Made by a program: the position numbers and the translations under genes. Below, piece after piece: positions 16,555 to 25,636 of a stretch of 64,000 nt of DNA. The stretch lies in assembly GCA_964596985.1 (NCBI GenBank), contig CAZQWG010000003.1:1-64000 (forward strand), given 5' to 3'. The stretch comes from GCA-020345945 sp964596985. GTDB lineage: Archaea; Thermoproteota; Bathyarchaeia; RBG-16-48-13; GCA-020345945. Each line of letters opens with the position of its first letter. Position 1 is the first letter of the stretch. The notes beneath the pieces were generated by a model, which saw only the letters and a list, made by a program, of their open reading frames with translations, was not told the origin of the DNA and did not search any database.

Positions 16555-18429
16555 GTGAAGACTAAAGGATACACAGGTAAGATCCTTGAAGTAGACCTGA
16601 CAGGAGGAGGGATCAAAGACGCCGTCATAGACGAGGATACACTGAGACAATATGTGGGTGGGAGAGGGCTTGCGGCAAGAATCCTCTGGGACCGACTTGG
16701 CAGCAAGTGGGATGAAGTCAACCCCTTCGGACCAGAGAATCTACTCCTCGTCCTAACAGGACCAATGACAGGATACTTCCCAGGCGGGAGGGTCTGCATC
16801 TCCGGCAAGTCTCCTCAGAGCAACGGTATAGTAGGCTCCACTATCGCAGGCGAGTTCCCTATAGAGTTAAAGTGCGCTGGCTACGACGGCATAGTCTTCT
16901 CAGGGAAAGCTGAGAAACCAGTCTACCTCTTCGTTACTGACGGTCAAGCTGAGATCAAGGATGCAACACATATTTGGGGCAAAGGAAGAGTAGAAACCAT
17001 CAAGGTCCTCAACAGAGAAGGAATAGACGCACTGGAAAAGAGAGACCCGAAAGGCAGAGAATGGAAAGAACCTAGCATACTCTACATAGGACCTGCTGGT
17101 GAAACCAATTCAAGGGTCGCGGCAGTAGTCGGCAAGTGGACCCACGGAGCAGGATACGGAGGCTACGGGGGCGTGATGGGCTCAAAGAACCTGAAAGCCA
17201 TCATGGCAAAAGGTACTGGGCCCCTCCCTGAGACAGCAAACATAAAGAAGGTGAAAGGGCTCATCGGTGAGGTCTGCAACGCCGCCTTCGGCTGGGACAT
17301 ATTCCGGAGATGGGGAACAGGATACCTAGGCTACACAGTCGGAGCCGATACCAGTTCTGAACCTGTCAGGAACTGGCAGGAAGAATGGCATAACGAAGTG
17401 GAATTCGGTGTCACAAAGTTCGAGCAGAGAGTCTGGGTAAAGAAGTATTGGGGCGACTTCAACTGTCCGACAACCTGTCTAAAGATCGCCATGCCGAAGA
17501 CGGGACCGTACAAAGGCTATTTCACAGACAACCCGGATTATGAGCTTCAAGCCTACGAAGGACCGAACCTAGGAGTCTTCTCCCCAGAAGCCAACACGTA
17601 TCTAGTTGCCTTGATCGACGACCTAGGCTTCTGCGGCATACAAGCAGGTAACGTGCTAGGCTTCGCCGCCGAACTCTATCAGAGGGGAATCCTATCAAAG
17701 GAAGACCTCGGTGGCATAGACCTGAAATGGGGAGACACCGAAGCCTTCGCGAAACTAATGGGGATGATAGCCAGGAGGGAAGGCATCGGGGACATCCTTG
17801 CTGAAGGCACCTACAGAGCCGCCGTCAAAATCGGCGAGATGAAAGGCAAGGATCTGATGAAGTACGCGGTCCATGAGAAAGGAATGGGTATCGGGGCTCA
17901 TGGAATCAAGAGCACCCTTGACTATCCGATTCCCATATCCTACGCATGTTCTACGCAGGCCGGTGATCACACATCAACCGCATATCTTCCACTGACACAT
18001 GGAAACAGCGAACTATCGATAATCCTCCACGATTCTGGGGTATACTGCTGGTTCAACACCTTCAAGATCGAGTTCAATCTCATAATAGACTTCCTCAATG
18101 CGGTCACCGGTTGGAAGGTGACACCCGACGAATGGTACGGGACCCTAGCGCCAAGAATCCTTCAGATACAAAAGGCTACCCTGCTGATAGGTGGACCAGA
18201 TGTAAAATGGGATCCATCCGTAGACGACGACAATCCACCGAGATTCAAGGAACCCCTCCCGTCAGGACCGAAGGCAGGAGCAACAATCGATCAATCGAAA
18301 TTCGAGGAATCAAGGAAAGAGTACTACAAGGCAGTTGGATGGGATGAGCGGGGAATCCCGACTTCAGCTACCCTGAAGAAGCTAGGGCTCAATGATGTGG
18401 ACAAACTCCTCAAAGAGAAGATAGAATAA
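16555..18429 (+). CDS. Tungsten-type aldehyde ferredoxin oxidoreductase (AOR), first copy
   Basis: Oxidises an aldehyde, or reduces an acid, with ferredoxin using a tungsten bis-pterin centre. The 624-residue protein starts at GTG and shows the N-terminal GKILEVDLT block and a glycine-rich region typical of AOR. The cluster ligands that follow are unusual: Asp301-x2-Cys304-x3-Cys308, with Cys498 in a D-x4-C motif as the fourth ligand. Asp replaces the first Cys of the usual C-x2-C-x3-C. The pterin-binding DDLGFC motif is near residue 355. Pairing with the four-cluster ferredoxin directly upstream suggests a heteromeric enzyme; the substrate is not known. Confidence 0.92.
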   Translation: MKTKGYTGKILEVDLTGGGIKDAVIDEDTLRQYVGGRGLAARILWDRLGSKWDEVNPFGPENLLLVLTGPMTGYFPGGRVCISGKSPQSNGIVGSTIAGEFPIELKCAGYDGIVFSGKAEKPVYLFVTDGQAEIKDATHIWGKGRVETIKVLNREGIDALEKRDPKGREWKEPSILYIGPAGETNSRVAAVVGKWTHGAGYGGYGGVMGSKNLKAIMAKGTGPLPETANIKKVKGLIGEVCNAAFGWDIFRRWGTGYLGYTVGADTSSEPVRNWQEEWHNEVEFGVTKFEQRVWVKKYWGDFNCPTTCLKIAMPKTGPYKGYFTDNPDYELQAYEGPNLGVFSPEANTYLVALIDDLGFCGIQAGNVLGFAAELYQRGILSKEDLGGIDLKWGDTEAFAKLMGMIARREGIGDILAEGTYRAAVKIGEMKGKDLMKYAVHEKGMGIGAHGIKSTLDYPIPISYACSTQAGDHTSTAYLPLTHGNSELSIILHDSGVYCWFNTFKIEFNLIIDFLNAVTGWKVTPDEWYGTLAPRILQIQKATLLIGGPDVKWDPSVDDDNPPRFKEPLPSGPKAGATIDQSKFEESRKEYYKAVGWDERGIPTSATLKKLGLNDVDKLLKEKIE

Positions 18430-18439
18430 TCATCTCCCC

Positions 18440-18450
18440 CTCTTTTTTCT
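18440..18450 (+). terminator. T-tract terminator after the AOR operon
   Basis: A CCCCCTC segment followed by six T residues lies shortly after the AOR stop codon, a typical archaeal termination signal. The roughly 185 bases from here to the TFS stop codon show no gene. Confidence 0.45.
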
Positions 18451-18633
18451 GACGCGTGCCCTCATTACCCAGCTTTCAGCTTCTCTTGTCAGAATTGTTT
18501 CGCAAGAGAGGTCCCTGTAACGATCTTTTTGTTCGTGGCAGATCCAACCATAGGCTGGAATACCCTGGCGCGGTCTAGGCACAAGGTGTTCCTAGACGCT
18601 AAAACGGTTGAAGGGGTTGATGCCCCAGTCCTA

Positions 18634-18966
18634 CTAGGAGTATTCTCTCCACGTATATGAGCATTTGACGCATCTAAAGAATTGAGTGGTGGACTCGTCG
18701 CCGCCTCTAGTCTGTACCATCCAGTAGTATGCTTCCCCATTCCCGCATTTCGGGCACTCCATCTTTGTCTTTGGTAGTGTTCGGATCTTCTCAACTTTCT
18801 TGTCTATGACCACGATCTTCTCCTTCCGATTCGGGGGGATCTGCTGCATATTTGTCTTCTTCTCGTTAAGCTCAGCTTTGAATCCGCATTTCCAGCAGGT
18901 AAGGTTCATCCTGGGGCTACCACTTGCCACCGAAAGCTTGGTTCCACACTTTGGACAGAACTTCAA
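18634..18966 (-). CDS. tfs: Transcription factor S (TFIIS/Rpb9-like)
   Basis: Archaeal RNA polymerase cleavage factor. The 110-residue protein has an N-terminal zinc ribbon, CPKCG...CWKCG (residues 4-25), and a C-terminal TFIIS-type ribbon, CPKCG...CVKC. Between the last two cysteine pairs lies the conserved QTRGGDESTTQFFRC stretch, whose Asp-Glu pair reaches into the polymerase active site to promote cleavage of backtracked RNA. It starts at TTG 18966. A TATA-like element, AAAAATTTAAATCG, sits at about 19005-19018. Confidence 0.95.
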   Translation of the reverse strand: MKFCPKCGTKLSVASGSPRMNLTCWKCGFKAELNEKKTNMQQIPPNRKEKIVVIDKKVEKIRTLPKTKMECPKCGNGEAYYWMVQTRGGDESTTQFFRCVKCSYTWREYS

Positions 18967-19178
18967 CTAGTATTGGCACCTTCGCCGATCTTCGCCAATT
19001 GCATCGATTTAAATTTTTCGTCTGCAGGTTCTATAGTCGACCGATACACGCACGTACGCTATCAGATCCTGTCAAGTACGAAGAGACGATCGCAAGACCT
19101 GATTAGGCTCCCTGCGCGAACAAAGGCAATCGATGACCTGTGCGATACGTGTTCTCCCCGACGATCAGTCTGCTGCCG

Positions 19179-20183
19179 CTATCCTTTCTTGAGAGCCGAG
19201 ACAACTTCTTCGGCAAAGAGCTGCATCATCGCATCGTTGCCTGGCATATCTCCAAATCTCAACATGAAACACGAGACTCCCAGCTTCTCGTAGGCGGCGA
19301 TTCGTTCGATCATCTGGTCGACAGTAGCCGCAAAGGCAAGCCTCTTCCGGATTGTGAATCCGTAACCTATCTCTCCTTGACGTGAATCTTCCATCCATTT
19401 CTCATAGCTGTCTTCTCTCTTCTCGGAGGCATAGACTTTCTTCAATCCCTTGACCAAGTCGTGCTCGGTAGGGTACAGCATCGCAGCTAGGCTGAGATAG
19501 GACTTCTCTAAATCCTCGAATCTTCGTCCAATGTCTTCGCAGTGGTCTCTGAGTACATTGAGGCGGTCTTCGTACCATTCGATTGTGTTGCCTCCGAAAT
19601 TGCATTGATCTGCCTTCGACGCTGCAACTCTCAGTACCTTGTTGCCGGCCCCTCCTATGGTGATTCTCGGTCGGGGTTTTTGGGTGGGTTTGGGTTCGCA
19701 GTGGGCTTCTTTGATCTTGAAGTGTTTTCCGTCGAAGGAAGGCGAGTCCTCTGTCCACATCTTCTTGATTATCTCGACGCCTTCCGAGAGCTGCTCGAGC
19801 CGTACGCTGTGTTTTGGGAATGAGTAGCCGTATGCCTCATGCTCTTTCCTATGCCAGCCTGCGCCTATCCCGAGCTCAAATCGTCCGGAAGAGATCACGT
19901 CTATTGTCGCACCTATCTTGGCTAGGAGCGCCGGGTTCCGGAACGAGTTGCACAGTACCAGCTGTCCGAATCTCAGCCTTCTAGTCAGCGTCGCCAATCC
20001 CGAGATGACCGTTAGTGCCTCAAGCCTAGGCATCGCCGTCTCCTGAGGACGCGAACCCAAGACCAAGTGGTCAGACACGTAGATCGTATCGTACCCTAAC
20101 CTCTCGGTCTCCCTGGCTATCCGCACTGTTTGATTCCAAGGAAAGCTTGTCGATACAAAGACTCCGAATCTTGTCTTACTCAA
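19179..20183 (-). CDS. Luciferase-like (LLM) F420-dependent oxidoreductase
   Basis: A 334-residue TIM-barrel oxidoreductase of the bacterial luciferase-like family. The pattern VSTSFPWNQTVRIARETERLGYDTIYVSDH at the N-terminus, the RLRFGQLVL and FELGIGAGWHRKEHEAYG blocks and PRITIGGAGNKVLRVAA near residue 170 are typical. In archaea these usually use coenzyme F420 rather than FMN; F420 use and the substrate are inferred. It starts at TTG 20183. Confidence 0.88.
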   Translation of the reverse strand: MSKTRFGVFVSTSFPWNQTVRIARETERLGYDTIYVSDHLVLGSRPQETAMPRLEALTVISGLATLTRRLRFGQLVLCNSFRNPALLAKIGATIDVISSGRFELGIGAGWHRKEHEAYGYSFPKHSVRLEQLSEGVEIIKKMWTEDSPSFDGKHFKIKEAHCEPKPTQKPRPRITIGGAGNKVLRVAASKADQCNFGGNTIEWYEDRLNVLRDHCEDIGRRFEDLEKSYLSLAAMLYPTEHDLVKGLKKVYASEKREDSYEKWMEDSRQGEIGYGFTIRKRLAFAATVDQMIERIAAYEKLGVSCFMLRFGDMPGNDAMMQLFAEEVVSALKKG

Positions 20184-20371
20184 GGGAATTCCCTGACGAC
20201 TCCTTCTATACTTGGGAAATTATAGTCTTCGCCCTGCATGACGGATGCGTATTTCCTGAGGTCGTCTCCCTTGACGACCAATCCTGGATACAGATTCCTT
20301 AAGGAAGGATTGGCTGGAAAAGGTTCTCTGCCGTGTCAAGGTGACACAGAGTAGAATAGGTTCTGGTCTTT

Positions 20372-21394
20372 TCACGATGGCTCTTTGGTGTTCATGTTTA
20401 TCGCGATTTCTGCGATGTCTGCACCGTACTCCCCAATCCTTCTGTTGCTTTCAAGAATCATCCGGATTGGGAGCACGAAGCTGACATCCATCTTTGCGCC
20501 GAGTACTTCATGCATTATCTTTTCTTCCATCTCAGGAAGCTTGCTGACCAACTCGAATGATCGGTCCGCGAACTTTGAATCGAGTTTGAAAAGAGCCTTC
20601 ATCGACTCTTTCTGCACCTCATCGGAGATCCTGTACATCTCGACTATCTGGCTGTACGCCTCCTCTTGCAGCGGCGATGAGAGTTCGAGCGCGTTTAGCG
20701 CTATCGCGACTGTGTGATCGCCTGTCCTCTCAAGACTCTTCGAGACGAGTCTGTACCCCAACGCATCCCTTGGCCTCTTGATCTCCAGGTCCTGCAAGAC
20801 CTGAAGATTCTGCATAGCCTTCTTCAGAAGCCGGACGGTGAAGAAATACAGTCTATCTACATCGTTATCGCGGTTCACCAGATCCATCAGCAACTCCTTA
20901 TCGAGGTTCCGTATTGACTCTATAGCATCCTTGTGCATCATCGATGATAGGACGTGCATTCTTTGGAGCGTTCCCTCAACTGAGAAATCTGAGTGGTCAA
21001 GGAACGCTTGAAGGATCAATCTCTCCGGCGATTCCTCTACGATCTCGGTTCCGATGAACTTGTTCCTGATAGTCCTCTTGAGAAGCGTTGTCAGTCTCGC
21101 TGGTAAGCGGTTCCCATTTGAATGGATTCGGATAACGTCGTATCCGACTAGGTAATGTGCGATGACTCTTCTCAACACCGAGTCTGGGTTCTCTTGCGGT
21201 GACACGGTAATGTCTACTTCCGGGGTCTCGCTCCGTTCCTCCTCGAATCCTGGGACTACGCGTAGGGACAAATCGTTCTGTGGGAATATGGCTAGCCTGT
21301 CTCCTGCCTGTATTCTTGCTTGTTTTGTCCACTGTTTAGGAAGCGATATGGTTAGGGTAGACCCTCCTGTTAGCTGGACTTTTCTATACTCCAA
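20372..21394 (-). CDS. phoU: AbrB-PhoU fusion, phosphate-uptake regulator
   Basis: A 340-residue archaeal-type regulator. Residues 1-45 form an AbrB/SpoVT swapped-hairpin DNA-binding domain (RKVQLTGGSTLTISLPKQW), and two PhoU-type helical repeats follow, one with DLVNRDNDVDRLYF and a second with SLERTGDHTVAIA and RRIGEYGADIAEIA metal-binding patterns. It lies 258 bases downstream of the ABC importer genes on the same strand but has its own TATA-like AAATATTTAT at about 21446-21457. It starts at TTG 21394. Confidence 0.9.
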   Translation of the reverse strand: MEYRKVQLTGGSTLTISLPKQWTKQARIQAGDRLAIFPQNDLSLRVVPGFEEERSETPEVDITVSPQENPDSVLRRVIAHYLVGYDVIRIHSNGNRLPARLTTLLKRTIRNKFIGTEIVEESPERLILQAFLDHSDFSVEGTLQRMHVLSSMMHKDAIESIRNLDKELLMDLVNRDNDVDRLYFFTVRLLKKAMQNLQVLQDLEIKRPRDALGYRLVSKSLERTGDHTVAIALNALELSSPLQEEAYSQIVEMYRISDEVQKESMKALFKLDSKFADRSFELVSKLPEMEEKIMHEVLGAKMDVSFVLPIRMILESNRRIGEYGADIAEIAINMNTKEPS

Positions 21395-21651
21395 TAACCC
21401 CTTCTCCCTCGTCTATCTACACTCAATCATTATGCGTTCAGTGCGATAAATATTTAGCTTATTCAATTCTGTAGACCGAATCGAAATCTATGTGAACTAC
21501 GGCTTCTATATATCATTCAGCTCCTCACCGACCTCGCTGAAGGAGGCGAATCAGACTCAGAGTAGCAGACAGCGACGTTCCCAAGATCGCTGGGTGGAGG
21601 CTGTTGCATCCTCAATGTCTTCAATCCTCTAGTCGTCGAAACCGAGTCGAG

Positions 21652-22758
21652 CTACTCGAAGGATATGGCTTCTTCAAGACCTTCCTCGGGATAGGGGAAG
21701 GCGAGTAATGTTTCGGGTCTGAAGCCTACTCTGACCTTGCTACCTATCCTCAGGTTATTTCTCCCTGTCGCAGACATCCAGGCTATCACACTCCTGCTTA
21801 CGTCTGACCGGATCTCGTAACGCGTGAACCCATGGATGAACTGAGATCTCTCTATGACCCCCCCCATGGTATTTGCCCTTCTCGCCTTTTCTTGCGAGAT
21901 GTCGACGTTCTCGGCTCTGACCATGAGAACGATCCTGTCTCCACTTTTCCAGTCGTCGGAGGCGGTCATCCTCAAAATCCTGTTGCCTTCGATTTCGATA
22001 AGAACCCGGTTTCCAGCGGTCTTCTTCACTTCCCCTTCAAAGAAGTTCGATTCTCCTATGAAATTGGCTGCGAAAAGGCTCTTCGGGTGTCTGTAGAGTT
22101 CTTCTGGGGCGTCAACCTGGATGATCGCCCCTCTCCTGAGAACCCCTATCCGATCTGAAATCGTCATTGCCTCCTCTGTGTCGTTCGTCAGGTGTATCGC
22201 AGTCAATCCCAGGTGCTCGACCATCATTCGAACCTCGTTACGGAGCGCCATCCTTATCTTCGCGTCGAGGGCTCCAAAGGGCTCGTCTAGGAGGAGAAGT
22301 TTGGACCCGGTTGCCAATGCTCTCGCAAGGGCAACCCTCTGCTTCATCCCTCCGCTCAACTCGTCCGGAAAGGCTTCTGTGCGTCGATCTAGAAGAACCA
22401 TCTCCAGCAGCTGCCTTGCGACCCTGCTGCTTCTCTCGAGGTCTTCCCCCCTCACTTGAGGTCCGTAGGTGACGTTTCTCCAGACATCGTAGTGCGGAAA
22501 AAGGGAGAAGGTCTCGAAGACAAAACCGGCACCCCTATCTTCGGGCGGGAGGTCTGTCACCCTCCTCCCATCGATGTAGACGTCGCCTTCGTCCGGTTTC
22601 TCCAGTCCGGCTATCAATTTTAAGGTCGTGGTCTTGCCGTGACCGGTCGGCCCAATCAACGCGAAATATTCCCCGTCTTCAACCTTGAGGTTTAGGTGAT
22701 CGACGGCCTTGACGTCGCCAAAGCTCTTGGAGACATCAACAAGTTCTACCTCAGGCAT
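21652..22758 (-). CDS. ABC importer ATPase A (degenerate Q-loop and switch)
   Basis: A 368-residue MalK-type ATPase with a C-terminal OB-like regulatory region. Walker A is GPTGHGKTT (36-44), the signature is LSGGM (134-138) and Walker B ends in LDEP (157-160), all normal. At two catalytic positions it is altered: Glu82 replaces the Q-loop Gln and Asn192 replaces the switch His. Its partner, ATPase B, has the opposite defects. Together they would form one working and one non-working ATP site. It is the last gene of the importer operon. Confidence 0.88.
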   Translation of the reverse strand: MPEVELVDVSKSFGDVKAVDHLNLKVEDGEYFALIGPTGHGKTTTLKLIAGLEKPDEGDVYIDGRRVTDLPPEDRGAGFVFETFSLFPHYDVWRNVTYGPQVRGEDLERSSRVARQLLEMVLLDRRTEAFPDELSGGMKQRVALARALATGSKLLLLDEPFGALDAKIRMALRNEVRMMVEHLGLTAIHLTNDTEEAMTISDRIGVLRRGAIIQVDAPEELYRHPKSLFAANFIGESNFFEGEVKKTAGNRVLIEIEGNRILRMTASDDWKSGDRIVLMVRAENVDISQEKARRANTMGGVIERSQFIHGFTRYEIRSDVSRSVIAWMSATGRNNLRIGSKVRVGFRPETLLAFPYPEEGLEEAISFE

Positions 22759-22789
22759 CTACCATTCCTCCCTGACATCGATCATCTGC

Positions 22790-23890
22790 CTACTCCAACG
22801 CTATCTCGTTTTCAAGATTTTCGGGAAAATCGAACACCAAGGCATCCCTCGGATGAAAACTGACTGTCACCTCTTGGTCGATGGACAGTGATTGGGCTCT
22901 TCTTGAAGGCTCCTTGACCGCGATCGTGTAATCGTTCTCTAGATCAACGTGGTGTCTGACATACGGTCCTACGAACGTTGATCTCTTCACCTTGCCAGGC
23001 AGCCTGTTCTCGCCCTTTTCCCTGCCCGGCATGACACGGAGGTTCTCCCTTCTTACCCCTATTACGAGTCTTTCCTCCCTCTTCCTTGTCGAGTCGGATG
23101 TGGCGAGAAGTAGGTCGCCTCGCATCCCGACTAGGCATCCCCTTCTTCTCTCCTTGACGACGAAGCCGTCCAAGAAGTCTATTTCTCCGACGAAATTGGC
23201 GACGAATATGCTCTTGGGTCTGTAGTAGAGCTCGTGTGGAGTGCCAACCTGCATTATTCTCCCCCTCCTCATCACGGCGATTCTATCGGACATCACCATC
23301 GCCTCCTCCTGATCGTGCGTCACATGGACCGCGGTCAACCCTTGGTCCTTGACGATCTTCCTGAGCTCATACCTAAACTCCCTCTTGACCTTGGGGTCCA
23401 TGGACCCCATCGGCTCATCGAAGAGTAGGAGTTCGGCCCCTGTAGCAAGGGCCCTTGCTATTCCGCATCTCTGTAGTCCTGGCGCTCCAAGATCCCCTGG
23501 ATAGGCGTCAGCCCTATCGAGCATGTCCACTACGTCGAGTGCCTCATAGACCTTCTTCTCAGCGTGGTCCATATCCCAACCTTTGATGTAAGTCCCGTAC
23601 GCTACATTCTCAAGAACCGTCATGAAGGGGAATATCTCGAAGTGCTGAAAGACGAATCCGATACCCCGGTCTTCCGGAGGCAGATCGGTGACCTCTCTGC
23701 TTCCGATGTATACCTCTCCCTCGTCCGGGGTGACGAGACCCGCTATAGCCCGTAGCAGGGTCGTTTTCCCACATCCGCTCGGACCTAGGAGGGTAAAATA
23801 CTCCCCATTCCGGATACTCAGATTCAACCGATCTATCGCCGTTACTTCCCCATACCGCTTTGTGGCGTTGACCACGTTAATATCCGGCAA
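22790..23890 (-). CDS. ABC importer ATPase B (degenerate signature)
   Basis: A 366-residue paralog of ATPase A, about collinear with it. Walker A GPSGCGKTT (36-44), Q-loop Gln82, Walker B FDEP (157-160) and switch His192 are intact, but the signature motif at 134-138 reads LGAPG instead of LSGGQ. Head-to-tail pairing with ATPase A would bring ATPase A's intact signature to this protein's intact nucleotide site. It starts at TTG 23890, 32 bases after the permease stop codon. The substrate of the importer is unknown. Confidence 0.88.
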   Translation of the reverse strand: MPDINVVNATKRYGEVTAIDRLNLSIRNGEYFTLLGPSGCGKTTLLRAIAGLVTPDEGEVYIGSREVTDLPPEDRGIGFVFQHFEIFPFMTVLENVAYGTYIKGWDMDHAEKKVYEALDVVDMLDRADAYPGDLGAPGLQRCGIARALATGAELLLFDEPMGSMDPKVKREFRYELRKIVKDQGLTAVHVTHDQEEAMVMSDRIAVMRRGRIMQVGTPHELYYRPKSIFVANFVGEIDFLDGFVVKERRRGCLVGMRGDLLLATSDSTRKREERLVIGVRRENLRVMPGREKGENRLPGKVKRSTFVGPYVRHHVDLENDYTIAVKEPSRRAQSLSIDQEVTVSFHPRDALVFDFPENLENEIALE

Positions 23891-23922
23891 ACGTCTTCAT
23901 CCCCCCTAGACTCTTCAACTAT

Positions 23923-25629
23923 CTATTCCCATCCCAGGACGTACCTTAATGTGAGCAAGAGGCAGTAGGAGATCACGATCAGGATTGCGCAGGCGAAGGA
24001 CGCTGCCGGTAGAGCCAGGGACTCCACCCAGTCGACGATGAGGACAGGGATCGTTCTTGAGAGCCCCATTATCACTATTGTCGCGCCGGTCTCCCCCAGA
24101 CTTCTCGTGAAGGCCATTATCGCCGCCGCGAGTATCCCTGGACCGATGAGAGGGAGGGTAACGGTTCGGAAAACAGTCAGTGATGACGCACCGAGTGTTG
24201 CGGCAGCCTCTTCTATCCCAGGATCAAGTCCCTCAATCACGGCCATCAAGGTTCTGACGACGTATGGGTACGTGAAAGCGATATGAACTATTACTATCAG
24301 CCAGAACCCTGGATGTACAAGGTCGAGGCCTTCTGACCCCCAGAATAGAAAGAAAGAGAAGCCTAGAGCTGCCGTTGGCACTGCGAGTGGGATGTCGATC
24401 ATCAAGTCAAGTATATTCTTCACTCTTCCCCACGTCCGCCTGACCATGATGAAAGCCATGGGCAACCCGGCGATTATGTTTACGGCGGTTGCAAGAACTG
24501 CTACTCGGAGAGAGGTGACGAGGGCGCCGAGAAGCGCCTCCCATTTCCGATCTGGGGCAAAGAAAACCTGGTAGATCACTCCCGACTCGGTTCTGCCTGT
24601 GTTGGGGCTCCCTGTCATCCTTACCATCATGTAGTCGAGGATGAAGACCGATGGGATCAGGACTATCAGAGCAAACGAGACTACAACGAAAATATTCCTG
24701 GCTAGACGGATGTTTGGCTTGCTTAACCTTCTTTCCGGATTGGGCCAAACCTTGCCCAAGGATTTCCCTTGCATCCTCGCGACAATCCGTACCATGGTCA
24801 TAAGAACGATGGCTATCGTGACTAGGATTACGCTTAAGAAGGCGGTTGGGGGGATTTGGAGCATTCTACGCCAAGACACTATCACAACCGGTGCTGTCGA
24901 GTACACCCCGCTTAGGATTATTGTAGCCCCGGTTTCTCCCAGGCTCCTCGTAAACGCGAGGGTGGCCCCACTCAACAGTCCACCTATCATGAGGGGGTAT
25001 GTTATGGTTCGAAAGACCGTGACCGGGGGGGCTCCTAGGGTCCGCGCGGCATCTTCATAGGTCTCATCAATACCTATGATGACTGCTTTCAAGGATCTCA
25101 CTATGTAGGGATAACTGAACGCCACGTGTGCAAGGATCACAAGTAGCGGTCCTCGGGACAATAGTCCCTTCTCCATTCCTAGGAGCCAAGCAATCCCGCC
25201 TTTCGTCCCCCAGAAGAGGAACAAGGAGAATCCTAAAGCGGAGGTTGGTACAGCCATCGGAAGGTCAACCAAGGTATCCACGAACTTCTTGAACCTGAAC
25301 TGATACCTTGCGAGAATCAGAGCCATGGGCAGACCGATGACGATGTCTACGATGGTGGTGACGGCGGCGATCTGAAAGGACATGAATAATGCCCTTTGCA
25401 TGACCAACCATCGGGAATCGCCTGTGAAGGGGTCGGCGAAAACCCATGTATGAATGGTGCTCCAGTCTAAGACTGTGAGAAAGACGTAGAGTGTAGGCCC
25501 GGCGACGATCACAAGGAAGAACGAGAGCGTAAGGAAATCGCATAGAATCCGAAACTTCTTGGTTGACAAGAACCTCTCAATCCTTACAACCCCACTCAAC
25601 TCCCTATGCGTCTGGTCATCCGCCCCCAT
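23923..25629 (-). CDS. Fused two-domain ABC importer permease
   Basis: A 568-residue membrane protein with two binding-protein-dependent permease domains in tandem. Each has an EAA-type coupling loop: EDAARTLGAPPVTVFRTITY in the first half and EEAAATLGASSLTVFRTVTL in the second. Fused permeases of this kind occur in iron(III), thiamine and related importers. The frame extends further upstream to 25749, but that would overlap the binding-protein gene by over 100 bases, so ATG 25629 (MGADDQTHRELS), eight bases after its stop codon, is preferred. Confidence 0.85.
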   Translation of the reverse strand: MGADDQTHRELSGVVRIERFLSTKKFRILCDFLTLSFFLVIVAGPTLYVFLTVLDWSTIHTWVFADPFTGDSRWLVMQRALFMSFQIAAVTTIVDIVIGLPMALILARYQFRFKKFVDTLVDLPMAVPTSALGFSLFLFWGTKGGIAWLLGMEKGLLSRGPLLVILAHVAFSYPYIVRSLKAVIIGIDETYEDAARTLGAPPVTVFRTITYPLMIGGLLSGATLAFTRSLGETGATIILSGVYSTAPVVIVSWRRMLQIPPTAFLSVILVTIAIVLMTMVRIVARMQGKSLGKVWPNPERRLSKPNIRLARNIFVVVSFALIVLIPSVFILDYMMVRMTGSPNTGRTESGVIYQVFFAPDRKWEALLGALVTSLRVAVLATAVNIIAGLPMAFIMVRRTWGRVKNILDLMIDIPLAVPTAALGFSFFLFWGSEGLDLVHPGFWLIVIVHIAFTYPYVVRTLMAVIEGLDPGIEEAAATLGASSLTVFRTVTLPLIGPGILAAAIMAFTRSLGETGATIVIMGLSRTIPVLIVDWVESLALPAASFACAILIVISYCLLLTLRYVLGWE

Positions 25630-25636
25630 CGTTATC

